Assembly: GCA_029880275.1 (NCBI GenBank)
Contig: JAOUOQ010000044.1
Span: forward strand, 1-10,615
Length of the DNA: 10,615 bases
DNA from: Candidatus Aminicenantota bacterium
GTDB taxonomy: Bacteria > Acidobacteriota > B3-B38 > Guanabaribacteriales > B3-B38
Direction of reading: 5' to 3'
How positions within the stretch are numbered: position 1 is the stretch's first letter; each line of letters starts with the position of its first letter. The position numbers and the translations under genes are program-made. This document shows, one piece after another, positions 1 through 6,693 of this stretch. The notes under the pieces were generated by a model that did no database searches, had not been told where the DNA came from, and saw only the letters and a program-made list of their open reading frames with translations.

Positions 1-313
1 GCTGCCGGGGGTGTTTGGTCCGGTGGTTATCCTTGCCCCTTATAAGGACTTCAAGGAGGCGGTGGCCAGGGTTAACGACTCGGTCTACGGTCTGCAGGCG
101 GGAGTGTTCACAAAAGATGTCAACTCCATCTTCTATGCCTTTGGTGAAATAGAGGTGGGGGGGATACTTATCAACGACATCCCCACCTGGCGCATTGACC
201 ACATGCCCTATGGCGGAGTGAAAGACTCGGGTATGGGGCGCGAGGGGCTGAAGTATGCTATTGAGGAAATGACCGAACTACGGCTGCTGATATTTAACCT
301 GCAATCTTCTTAG
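1..313 (+). CDS. Aldehyde dehydrogenase, C-terminal fragment (cut by window edge)
   Basis: This is the last ~103 residues of an NAD(P)-dependent aldehyde dehydrogenase, which oxidises an aldehyde to a carboxylate in the cytoplasm. Reading starts at base 2 because the 5' part lies outside the window, so the catalytic Cys and nucleotide-binding fold are not visible. Visible family motifs are FGPVV near the start, YGLQAGVFT, GGILIND, and the late block PYGGVKDSGMGREG, followed by the YAIEEMTE helix. That tail resembles the lactaldehyde/non-phosphorylating glyceraldehyde-3-phosphate dehydrogenase branch, so the substrate is not certain. Oddity: the residues before FGP read L-P-G-V, where the family normally has Glu two residues before the Phe (a nucleotide-ribose ligand). 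The stop codon lies only 7 bp from the stop of the convergent barrel gene, leaving no room for a separate terminator. The last 22 or so codons are duplicated at 2779-2856. Confidence 0.93.
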   Translation, partial: LPGVFGPVVILAPYKDFKEAVARVNDSVYGLQAGVFTKDVNSIFYAFGEIEVGGILINDIPTWRIDHMPYGGVKDSGMGREGLKYAIEEMTELRLLIFNLQSS

Positions 314-320
314 CCTTGCT

Positions 321-2633
321 TTAGAGGCGGAAGTTGTAACTCATTTTGACGAAAAAGGTCCGTCCGGTATGGCAAAACTGCTCCAGAGGGTTAAAGAATA
401 AATCGTTGTAGCCGAAGAAAAAGACCGTTTGGGGATTTATCTTGTAGCTGACCAGAAAGCAAGAGTCAAGGCGCTCCTCCCAGGGGGTTACTTCCTCCTC
501 CTCATCTTCATCCTCAGCGTAGAACTCCAGTGGGTTGCGGTTAACAAATCTATATTGGAAGATGTAGCGGATGAAAAACCGGGGGTTGAACTGATAGACA
601 GTTTTCAGACGGAAGGTTTGAGCGGTGAATATCTCGCTTCCCTCTTCAGTGTTGAAGTCCTGCCGGTCGGTGCTGAAGTCAAAGACAAGCTGAGAGACGG
701 GCTTCAGGGTCATATGACCTTCTAAGGAGACCCTCTTTGCCTGGCGGAGGCTGTTGTAATTTATCCCATCCCCAATACTAAATTGGGAGAAGAAGGAGAA
801 CCTCTTGCTGGGATCTCCCCGCACATGGAAAGAAAAGGAGCGTAGGCTGAATGGATTGCCCTCATACAGCTCAAAAGACTTTGAAAGATTAATGTCAATT
901 CCAATTTGCCCTTTAATGTCAAAGTCTATCCCCGCCTCAATCTCCTCATCGGTCAGCTCCCCCTGGTGATTGTAAGTGCGATTGAAGGAGAAAGAGGGTT
1001 CCCAGTTTACCACAATGCTATCCTGGGGGTAAAAGTTGTAGCCGGTATGAGAGGAGAATCTCCGGGTATCTATCCGACGCATGAAGCCAGCATCGGCTTT
1101 GAAGTCCTCTCCATAGTCACTGTAGCTGAAGTCATAAGACCAACGCCGGGTGCTGCGAGAAAAGTTAATCTCAATGGCGTTATCAGTATAGCGCTCTCCA
1201 TCTAACTCCTCCGAGAGAAAGGTGGCCTCCAGTTCCTGAGTAAAGGAGCGCAGGGCCTGAAAATCGAGGCGGTGAACCTTCCCCAGCCGGAAGCTCCCAT
1301 CAAAACCCAGCACCCTATTGTAAGCCGCCTCAAACTCCTTATCGGTCAGCAGAAAGCCTAAATATGAGTTTTCCCCAATATCCCCCTTATAGCGGAAGAT
1401 GTTATAAAAAGCCCCCTTCCCCAGAAAGATGTTCTCGCTCGACTCGGCGCTGGGCAGAATGGCGGAGGTTGCCTCATCATAGGCACTGAGAAACCCGATG
1501 GTATGTCTTCCCTCCTTACCGCTCAGTTTTATACCAAACTTGGGGTCGACTATGGAGCGGGTGTATACCGCATCAATAGATGTGTTGAAGTAGTCAGCAC
1601 CCTCAAGGAAGAAGGGTCTCTTCTCGGGAAAGCTCAGGGCGTAGCGAAGGTTGACATCGAGCTGGTCGACATCGGCTTCCACCTGATTGAAGTCGGGATT
1701 GAAAGCGAAGTTGAGGGTTAAATTGGGAGTAAGACTGTATCTGAAATCTATTCCCGCATCGGCGTCCACCTTTTCGTTAACGAAAGGGGAAGAGTAGTCC
1801 TCGGAGTCGCTCAGAGAGCCGTTCTGAATGGCGGTCATGTAGGGGACAAACTCAATGTTCCGAGAGGGCTTAATCCCTTTAAGCCCTATCAGGCTGGCCT
1901 CTTGACAGAGGTAGCACTCGTTTTGCCAATCGATGCGGGTGTAGTTGAAGCTCCTCTCTTTCTCCCGGGGATATTGGCGGACCAGATTTATTCCCCAGGT
2001 CTGTTCCGGCTTGTTCTGGAAGCGGAGGCTCTTGAAGGGTATGGCGGCTTCTACCTCCCAGCCCTCCTCGGTTATCCTCCCAGCGGAATGCCAGATGGCG
2101 TCAAAGGTGCTCCCTCCATTTTCCCAATCCCCATGTTCCTCATGACGCCCAGAGGTGATGGAATCCGCCTGTATCCCAAAAGGATTAAGCTGAAACTGAA
2201 AAGTCCGACGCTGGTCGTTGAAGGTGTCCAGCTCAATCCCTACATAATCATCACCGTGTAGCTGGTCCCGGTCAGTCATGGTTGCCCGAATAGACTTAGG
2301 TTTGGGGTCAAGGGCTTTGAAGGCAAAGTAGAAATTCTTGTCATCATAGGCTATATAAGCCACGGTTTTCACCGGAGGGGGCACATTCTCTCCGGGGCGG
2401 GTCTCATAGAAGCCAGTCAGCTGAGCCGCTTCTTGCCAGGCATTGTCGTCGAGGACTCCGTCGATCTTGGGAGGGATGGCGACCTTTACCGCTTGAATCT
2501 TCAGCTCCCCCCTATCACCCCGATAGACCGTTTGCGCAAGGAGGACCGAAGAAACCAGAGTGAGAAAGGATAAGGGGCAAACAATCACCTTGAAAAGCCA
2601 CTGGAAAAATATGCCTGAGAAATCCCCTCTCAC
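321..2633 (-). CDS. CBM9-like / DUF5916 outer-membrane beta-barrel protein, copy 1
   Basis: I chose the GTG at 2631-2633 (770 aa) because GGGGAG lies 7 nt upstream. A longer reading from a GTG at 2663 (780 aa) has no convincing SD. Numbering below is from 2663. Residues ~11-44 form a signal peptide (hydrophobic stretch KVIVCPLSFLTLVSSVLLA, cleavage near LLA-Q). Residues ~60-232 are a CBM9-like carbohydrate-binding domain (KIDGVLDDNAW, YDDKNFYFAFKA, DDYVGIELDTFND, AIPFKSLRF). From ~265 to the end is the DUF5916 region, rich in alternating aromatic strands (FNPDFNQVEADVDQLDVN, FRYKGDIGENSYLGF) and ending VKMSYNFRL like a barrel's last strand. Length is typical of this family. The protein is expected in the outer membrane; its transported or bound ligand is unknown. 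A Cys pair (NECYLC, 250 and 253) sits between the domains, and an acidic run (EDEDEEEE) lies near the C-terminus. It is a tandem paralogue of the gene at 2864-5182. Confidence 0.9.
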   Translation of the reverse strand: MRGDFSGIFFQWLFKVIVCPLSFLTLVSSVLLAQTVYRGDRGELKIQAVKVAIPPKIDGVLDDNAWQEAAQLTGFYETRPGENVPPPVKTVAYIAYDDKNFYFAFKALDPKPKSIRATMTDRDQLHGDDYVGIELDTFNDQRRTFQFQLNPFGIQADSITSGRHEEHGDWENGGSTFDAIWHSAGRITEEGWEVEAAIPFKSLRFQNKPEQTWGINLVRQYPREKERSFNYTRIDWQNECYLCQEASLIGLKGIKPSRNIEFVPYMTAIQNGSLSDSEDYSSPFVNEKVDADAGIDFRYSLTPNLTLNFAFNPDFNQVEADVDQLDVNLRYALSFPEKRPFFLEGADYFNTSIDAVYTRSIVDPKFGIKLSGKEGRHTIGFLSAYDEATSAILPSAESSENIFLGKGAFYNIFRYKGDIGENSYLGFLLTDKEFEAAYNRVLGFDGSFRLGKVHRLDFQALRSFTQELEATFLSEELDGERYTDNAIEINFSRSTRRWSYDFSYSDYGEDFKADAGFMRRIDTRRFSSHTGYNFYPQDSIVVNWEPSFSFNRTYNHQGELTDEEIEAGIDFDIKGQIGIDINLSKSFELYEGNPFSLRSFSFHVRGDPSKRFSFFSQFSIGDGINYNSLRQAKRVSLEGHMTLKPVSQLVFDFSTDRQDFNTEEGSEIFTAQTFRLKTVYQFNPRFFIRYIFQYRFVNRNPLEFYAEDEDEEEEVTPWEERLDSCFLVSYKINPQTVFFFGYNDLFFNPLEQFCHTGRTFFVKMSYNFRL
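521..629. repeat. 109-bp perfect repeat within barrel copy 1
   Basis: Identical base for base to 3067-3175 in copy 2. It encodes a C-terminal barrel segment (around FTAQTFRLKTVYQFNPRFF) and includes no synonymous difference, although sequence 100-400 bp away differs at many bases. See the gene conversion finding. Confidence 0.9.
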
Positions 2634-2663
2634 AAAGAATCTCCCCTTTTTCAGGTTATGCAC
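2634..2663 (-). other. Alternative N-terminal extension of barrel copy 1
   Basis: The reading frame stays open to a GTG at 2661-2663, adding ten residues (beginning MHNLKKGRFF). No SD-like sequence lies at a normal distance before that GTG, and the best promoter candidate (-10 at 2684-2689) would leave a leader of only ~14 nt. The extension would also lengthen the signal peptide n-region beyond that of the paralogue. I consider the shorter form more likely. Confidence 0.5.
2641..2648 (-). promoter_or_regulatory. Ribosome binding site deciding the GTG start of barrel copy 1
   Basis: On the minus strand AAGGGGAG ends 7 nt before the GTG at 2631-2633. The same GGGGAG is present upstream of the paralogue, where it is not the SD in use. 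Confidence 0.55.
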
Positions 2664-2683
2664 CCTATATTTCTTAGATGTTT

Positions 2684-2692
2684 ATTATAACA
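2684..2692 (-). promoter_or_regulatory. Candidate extended -10 promoter for barrel copy 1
   Basis: The minus strand reads TGTTATAAT, a perfect extended -10 (TGnTATAAT). No good -35 hexamer sits 16-18 nt upstream, as is usual for extended -10 promoters. The predicted transcription start near 2677 gives a ~44-nt leader to the GTG at 2633. The paralogue has the aligned but degraded TGTTTACAA at this place, so the two copies may be expressed differently. This follows the E. coli-type sigma-70 consensus and its use in this organism is inference. Confidence 0.4.
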
Positions 2693-2778
2693 AAAAGTTA
2701 AATATAAAAGCCACCAGGTGGAAATTTTATGAGAAAGCAAGGATGTTATTCTATCAAGTCGGGTTGGCAACGCTTCAA

Positions 2779-2856
2779 GGGAAAGAGAGACTGAAGTACG
2801 CTATTGAGGAAATCACCGAGCTACGACTCCTGATATTTAACCTGCAATCCTCTTAG
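2779..2856 (+). pseudogene. Remnant of the aldehyde dehydrogenase 3' end, carried by the tandem duplication
   Basis: In the forward frame this stretch encodes GKERLKYAIEEITELRLLIF followed by NLQSS and TAG. It matches the last 25 residues of the dehydrogenase at 236-310, with one substitution (Met to Ile) after the LK pair. The nucleotide match begins around 2779-2791; the sequence to its left is not dehydrogenase but aligns with the upstream region of barrel copy 2. It is far too short to be an enzyme and has no SD or start of its own. The same 7-bp spacer to the convergent barrel stop codon is kept as at the intact gene. It is a duplication scar. All six nucleotide differences over the final 22 codons plus stop are at third codon positions. 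Confidence 0.85.
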
Positions 2857-2863
2857 CCTCGCC

Positions 2864-5182
2864 TTAGAGGCGGAAGTTGTAACTCAGCTTGACGAAAAAG
2901 GTCCGTCCGGTATGGTAAAACTTCTCCAGAGGGTTAAAGAAGAAATCGTTGTAACCGAAGAAGAAGACCGTCTGGGGGTTTATCTTGTAGCTGACCAGAA
3001 AGCAGGAGGCAAAGCGTTCCTCCCAGGGGATTACCTCCTCCTCATCTTCATCCTCATCCTCATAGAAGAACTCCAGTGGGTTGCGGTTAACAAATCTATA
3101 TTGGAAGATGTAGCGGATGAAAAACCGGGGGTTGAACTGATAGACAGTTTTCAGACGGAAGGTTTGAGCGGTGAAAATCTCGCCTCCCTCTTCCCTGGTG
3201 TTGAAGTCCTGCCGGCTGGTGCTGAAGTCAAATACAAGCTGAGAGATGGGCTTCAAGGTAAGATGACCTCCTGCGGTAGTCCTCCTTGCCAGGCGGAGGC
3301 TATTGTAATTTATCCCCTCACCAATAGTAAAATGGGAGAAAAAGGAGAACCATTTGCTCGGATTAGCCCCTCCACGCAGAGAAATAGAGCGAAAACTGAA
3401 GGTAGTATCTTCGTACAGCTCGAAAGACTTTGATAGATCGACATTAATGCTAAATTGCCCCTTGAAATCGAAATCTATGCCTGCCCTGATATCTTCATCA
3501 GTCAGCTCCGCTTGATGATTATAAACACGAGAGAAGTTGAAAGAAGGTCTCCAATTGACCACAATGCTGTCCTGGGGGTAGAAGGTGTAGCCGGTACCAC
3601 AGGAGAACCTCCGCAGATCCACTCTGCGGATGAAGCCCGCATCGGCTTTGAAGTTCTCCCCATAGTCGTTGTAGTTGAAGTTATAAGACCAACGCCGGGT
3701 TGAGCGGGAAAAGCTCATCTCAAGTGCGTTATCAGCGTATTGCTCCCCATCTAACTCATCCGAGAGAAAGGTCGCCTCCAGCTCCTGGGTGTAGGAGCGG
3801 AGAGCCTGGAAACGTAAGCGGTGAACCTTCCCCAACTTAAAGCTTCCATCAAACCCTAGCACCCTATTGTAAGCCTCTTCAAACTCCTTATCGCTCAGCA
3901 GAAAGCCTAAAAAGGAGTTCTCTCCCAGGTCCCTCTTATAGCGGAAGATGTTATAAAAAGCTCCCTTCCCCAGAAAGATGTTCTCGCTCGACTCGGCGTC
4001 GGGCAAAATGGCGGAGGTTGCCTCATCATAGGCACTGAGAAACCCGATGGTATGGCTTCCCTCCTTGCCGGTCAGTTTTATCCCAAACTTGGGGTCTACT
4101 ATCGAGCGGGTGTATACCGCATTAATTGAGGTGTTGAAATAGTCCGAACCCTCAAGGAAGAAAGGTCTCATCTCGGGAAAGCTCAGGGCATAGCGAAGGT
4201 TGACATCGAGCTGGTCGACATCGGCTTCCACCTGATTGAAGTCGGGATTGAAGGCGAAATTGAGGCTTAAGTTAGGGGTAAGGCCGTATCGGAAATCTAT
4301 TCCCGCATCGGTGTCCACCTTTTCGTTAGCGAAAGGGGAGAAGTAATCCTCGGAGTCGATCAGAGCACCGTTCTGAATGGCGGTCATGTAAGGAACGAAC
4401 TCTATGTTGCGGGATGGCTTGATCCCGTTGAGCCCCACCAGGCTCGCCTCTTGACAGAGGTAGCATTCGTTTTGCCAATCGATGCGGGTGTAGTTGAAAG
4501 TCCTATCCGTATCCCGGGGATATTTACGGACCAGGTTAATTCCCCAGGTCTGTTCCGGTTTGTTCTGGAAGCGCAGGCTCTTGAAAGGTATGGCAGCTTC
4601 TACCATCCATCCATCCTCGGTTATCCTCCCTACCGAATGCCAGATGGCATCAAAGGTGCTGCCACCGTGTCCCCAGCCACCAGGACCCCCTCCAGGTCCC
4701 CCACGACCCCCGGATGTGATGGAATCGGCCTGAATCCCAAAGGGATTAAGAAGAAACCGAAAAGCCCGACGCTGGTCGTTGAAGGTGTCCAGTTCAATTC
4801 CTACATAATCATCTTCATCTATCTGGTCCCGGTCGGTCATAGTTGCCCGAATAGACCGGGGCTTGGGGTCGTAGGCCTTGAAGGCGAAGTATAAGTTCTC
4901 GTCATCATAGGCTATATAAGCCACGGTTCTCACCGAAGGGGGCACATTCTCCCCGGGGCGGGTTTCATAGAAGCCGGTGAGTTGAGCCGCCTCCTGCCAG
5001 GCTGCGTCATCGAGTACTCCATCGATTTTAGGAGAAGTGGATACCTTTACCGCGTGAATCTCCAGCTCGCCCTTATCGCCCCGATAAACTGTCTCCCCAG
5101 GAAGAATCGAAGGGAACAAAATGAAAAAAGATAAGGAGCAAACAACAATCTTTAAAAGCCGCGGCGAAAATCTGGCTGTCAA
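2864..5182 (-). CDS. CBM9-like / DUF5916 outer-membrane beta-barrel protein, copy 2
   Basis: 772 aa from a TTG codon at 5180-5182. AAGGAG lies 7 nt upstream, and no ATG, GTG or TTG precedes it in frame before a stop, so this start is well supported. Residues 1-28 are a signal peptide (LLKIVVCSLSFFILFPSIL, cleavage near PGE). The CBM9-like domain spans ~45-222 (KIDGVLDDAAW, YDDENLYFAFKA, DDYVGIELDTFND). The DUF5916 barrel runs from ~255 to the C-terminus, ending VKLSYNFRL. The NECYLC Cys pair is at 240 and 243. It is closely similar to the product of 321-2633 throughout, but residues 158-174 form a glycine-rich loop (GGRGGPGGGPGGWGHGG) where copy 1 has a shorter charged sequence (GRHEEHGDWENGG). 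Expected location is the outer membrane with the CBM9-like domain in the periplasm or exposed; the ligand is unknown. It lies 283 bp downstream of galK on the same strand and probably has its own promoter. Confidence 0.9.
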   Translation of the reverse strand: MTARFSPRLLKIVVCSLSFFILFPSILPGETVYRGDKGELEIHAVKVSTSPKIDGVLDDAAWQEAAQLTGFYETRPGENVPPSVRTVAYIAYDDENLYFAFKAYDPKPRSIRATMTDRDQIDEDDYVGIELDTFNDQRRAFRFLLNPFGIQADSITSGGRGGPGGGPGGWGHGGSTFDAIWHSVGRITEDGWMVEAAIPFKSLRFQNKPEQTWGINLVRKYPRDTDRTFNYTRIDWQNECYLCQEASLVGLNGIKPSRNIEFVPYMTAIQNGALIDSEDYFSPFANEKVDTDAGIDFRYGLTPNLSLNFAFNPDFNQVEADVDQLDVNLRYALSFPEMRPFFLEGSDYFNTSINAVYTRSIVDPKFGIKLTGKEGSHTIGFLSAYDEATSAILPDAESSENIFLGKGAFYNIFRYKRDLGENSFLGFLLSDKEFEEAYNRVLGFDGSFKLGKVHRLRFQALRSYTQELEATFLSDELDGEQYADNALEMSFSRSTRRWSYNFNYNDYGENFKADAGFIRRVDLRRFSCGTGYTFYPQDSIVVNWRPSFNFSRVYNHQAELTDEDIRAGIDFDFKGQFSINVDLSKSFELYEDTTFSFRSISLRGGANPSKWFSFFSHFTIGEGINYNSLRLARRTTAGGHLTLKPISQLVFDFSTSRQDFNTREEGGEIFTAQTFRLKTVYQFNPRFFIRYIFQYRFVNRNPLEFFYEDEDEDEEEVIPWEERFASCFLVSYKINPQTVFFFGYNDFFFNPLEKFYHTGRTFFVKLSYNFRL
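3067..3175. repeat. 109-bp perfect repeat within barrel copy 2
   Basis: Partner of 521-629 in direct orientation, 2546 bp apart. Besides testifying to past exchange, such a pair is a natural substrate for deletion or fusion of the two barrel genes. Confidence 0.9.
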
Positions 5183-5465
5183 ATCCCCTCTCCTTAGAAG
5201 TCTCCCCTTTGTAAAGCGTTATAGTCTAACTTATTAAGACCCTTTTGTAAACAAAAAAGTTAAATAAACAACCTCAATAATACAAAAAAACTACTCTGGG
5301 ATTTTATTTTCTGTTAAGTCGTCCCTGGCGGCTTTTAAAGAGCGAGAGAACTAAGGGCTACCTCATTAAAACTTCAACGAGTAGAGGAACTCCAATGTAT
5401 AAAGCTAATGCCTCTGCTCTCCCGATGCTGCTATCTAAAAGCAAGCTGGCAGTGTGGCAACCTGC
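5183..5465. other. Intergenic region between galK and barrel copy 2
   Basis: 283 bp with no gene that I can support. The left two-thirds (to about 5350) is A+T-rich, contains the SD of barrel copy 2, and is colinear with the region upstream of barrel copy 1, so it belongs to the tandem duplication. A TATAAC at 5223-5228 region and the degraded TGTTTACAA are weak -10 candidates without a matching -35. I saw no clear hairpin plus T-run after the galK stop codon. Confidence 0.5.
5190..5195 (-). promoter_or_regulatory. Ribosome binding site deciding the TTG start of barrel copy 2
   Basis: AAGGAG on the minus strand, 7 nt before TTG at 5180-5182. In copy 1 the aligned bases read TGTGAG and the aligned TTG is TTC, so this initiation site exists only in copy 2. 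Confidence 0.75.
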
Positions 5466-6635
5466 TCATCTACAGAACACTCCCTCCAGAGCCCCTTCCG
5501 CCGGTGAGGTGAGGTAAATTTCCGGCTCGACCCCCATTTCTTTATTATAGCGGGAGGAAATGCTCTTTTGGGCTTCCTCAGCCTTATCTCTGTGTACAAT
5601 GTTCACCGTGCAGCCTCCAAACCCTGCCCCGGTCATCCGGGCGCCTACCACCCCTTCGGTGCTCTCGGCTAACTCCACCATGCAGTCCAGCTCGGGGCAG
5701 CTCACCTCATAGTCCTCCTTCAGGCTGTAATGGGAAAGGTGCATCAGCCTTCCAAAGCCATGCATATCCCCTCTCTTAAGCATCTCCGTCCCCTCCAGCA
5801 CCCGCTGGTTTTCCTTTATCACATGACGGCACCTTTTAGACACCAGCGGGGGGAGAAGGTGCCGATGCTGAAGGAATTCGTCCAGGGAGACATCCCGCAG
5901 GGCTTTTATTCCGGGGAGTTTTTGAGCCAGGATGCGCACCCCTTCCTCGCACTCCCCCCGGCGGATGTTGTACTGGGAACTGGCTAACTCCCGCCGCACC
6001 ATGGTATTGCATACCATCACCCGCAACTCATCTGAAAAGGGGATATGCCCATAGCTCAGCTCCCGGCAATCGAGGAAGAGAGCACTCCCCAAACGGGCTA
6101 AACAGGAGACAAACTGGTCCATAATACCGCACCTGACCCCCACGAACTCGTTTTCCGCCCTCTGGCAGAGCCTTATCAGCTGCTTATCAGCCAGAGGGAG
6201 AGCAAACAGACTTTTGAGGGTCAGCGCCGAGGCTACCTCAAGCGCAGCGGAGGAGCTGAGCCCAGCTCCCTGTGGTATATCCCCTTTCAACACCACCCGA
6301 CACCCCCCGATTTCATATCCCTCCTGGCGAAGGAGGTAAGCCACCCCCTTGAAGTAGTTGGACCATAGATGTTGGTGGTCATATTCAATATGGGAGAGAG
6401 GAAAGCGGACAGATGCAGCATAATCAAGGGAATGAAGCTCCACCTCCTCCCCCTCACTTTTGCTGGCTGCCATGGCGATGAATCTATCAATAGCTACCGG
6501 CATTACAAACCCATCGTTATAATCCGTGTGCTCACCTATGAGGTTCACCCTCCCCGGAGCCCTGACCGCCACCTCAGGGTCACCGCCGAAAAGCTCCCCG
6601 AAACTCCTCTTGACACCCGATATCAGCTCGTTCAA
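5466..6635 (-). CDS. galK: Galactokinase
   Basis: 389 aa, the usual length. It phosphorylates alpha-D-galactose to galactose 1-phosphate with ATP, the first committed step of the Leloir pathway, in the cytoplasm. All GHMP-kinase signatures are present. The galactokinase signature is at residues 28-41 (GRVNLIGEHTDYND; Arg29 catalytic, Glu35/His36/Asp38 sugar-binding by analogy). The ATP loop is at 122-131 (QGAGLSSSAA). The catalytic-base Asp173 lies in GIMDQF, and motif 3 is at 335-342 (MTGAGFGG). The start is TTG at 6633-6635, supported by a full AAGGAGG 7 nt upstream. The gene follows the small membrane protein gene by 58 bp and lies downstream of the SSS symporter on the same strand, consistent with an uptake-and-phosphorylation operon. 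galT and galE are not in the window. Function call is secure; paralogous GHMP sugar kinases with altered specificity are a minor alternative. Confidence 0.97.
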   Translation of the reverse strand: MNELISGVKRSFGELFGGDPEVAVRAPGRVNLIGEHTDYNDGFVMPVAIDRFIAMAASKSEGEEVELHSLDYAASVRFPLSHIEYDHQHLWSNYFKGVAYLLRQEGYEIGGCRVVLKGDIPQGAGLSSSAALEVASALTLKSLFALPLADKQLIRLCQRAENEFVGVRCGIMDQFVSCLARLGSALFLDCRELSYGHIPFSDELRVMVCNTMVRRELASSQYNIRRGECEEGVRILAQKLPGIKALRDVSLDEFLQHRHLLPPLVSKRCRHVIKENQRVLEGTEMLKRGDMHGFGRLMHLSHYSLKEDYEVSCPELDCMVELAESTEGVVGARMTGAGFGGCTVNIVHRDKAEEAQKSISSRYNKEMGVEPEIYLTSPAEGALEGVFCR

Positions 6636-6642
6636 ATATAAT

Positions 6643-6649
6643 CCTCCTT
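6643..6649 (-). promoter_or_regulatory. Strong ribosome binding site deciding the TTG start of galK
   Basis: AAGGAGG on the minus strand, 7 nt before TTG. This near-perfect anti-SD match fixes the start at TTG and places the conserved galactokinase N-terminal motifs at the expected distance. Confidence 0.8.
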
Positions 6650-6693
6650 GTTTAGACCTTGATTTTAGGGGAATAAGAGAAAGAGCAAAATTT

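Larger units (their letters stand above)
248..2790. repeat. Tandem duplication unit 1 (~2.54 kb)
   Basis: This unit starts inside the last codons of the aldehyde dehydrogenase, contains barrel copy 1 and its upstream region, and ends where the dehydrogenase tail appears again at 2791. The offset between units is 2543 bp at both the first shared codon and the stop codon. Identity is high over the dehydrogenase tail and most of the barrel gene and weaker in the upstream DNA. The boundaries are good to about 10 bp. Confidence 0.85.
2791..5350. repeat. Tandem duplication unit 2 (~2.55 kb)
   Basis: Same order as unit 1: dehydrogenase tail remnant, 7-bp spacer, barrel copy 2, upstream region. The upstream DNA can be followed in parallel with unit 1: both have CAAAAA(A)GTTAAATA soon after the promoter region, and AAGTCG 64-65 bp further on (2756 and 5316). 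Both then have TGGC, GCTT and GAGAG in order. Similarity fades around 5345-5350, which I take as the right end. The exact endpoint is uncertain because this DNA is diverged. Confidence 0.7.

Noticed and set aside
491..520. Short TCATCC/TCC-type repeat as a possible phase-variable tract (also at 3041-3066)
   Set aside because: It encodes the acidic Asp/Glu run, and the length difference between copies keeps the frame. It is too short and imperfect for typical slippage switching.
2560..2856. Plus-strand open frame of 98 codons ending in the dehydrogenase tail
   Set aside because: Only its last 25 codons are meaningful, and these are a duplication remnant. The rest is antisense to the barrel signal peptide and intergenic DNA, without a start signal.
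2912..3433. Plus-strand open frame of 173 codons inside barrel copy 2, with a similar shorter frame in copy 1 (429-725)
   Set aside because: It is the antisense shadow of a highly conserved barrel segment. The identical blocks explain why both copies have it. No SD, and the frame is much shorter in copy 1.
5440..5475. Possible terminator hairpin after galK
   Set aside because: The GC-rich bases there do not form a good inverted repeat and there is no T-run on the minus strand at the right distance.
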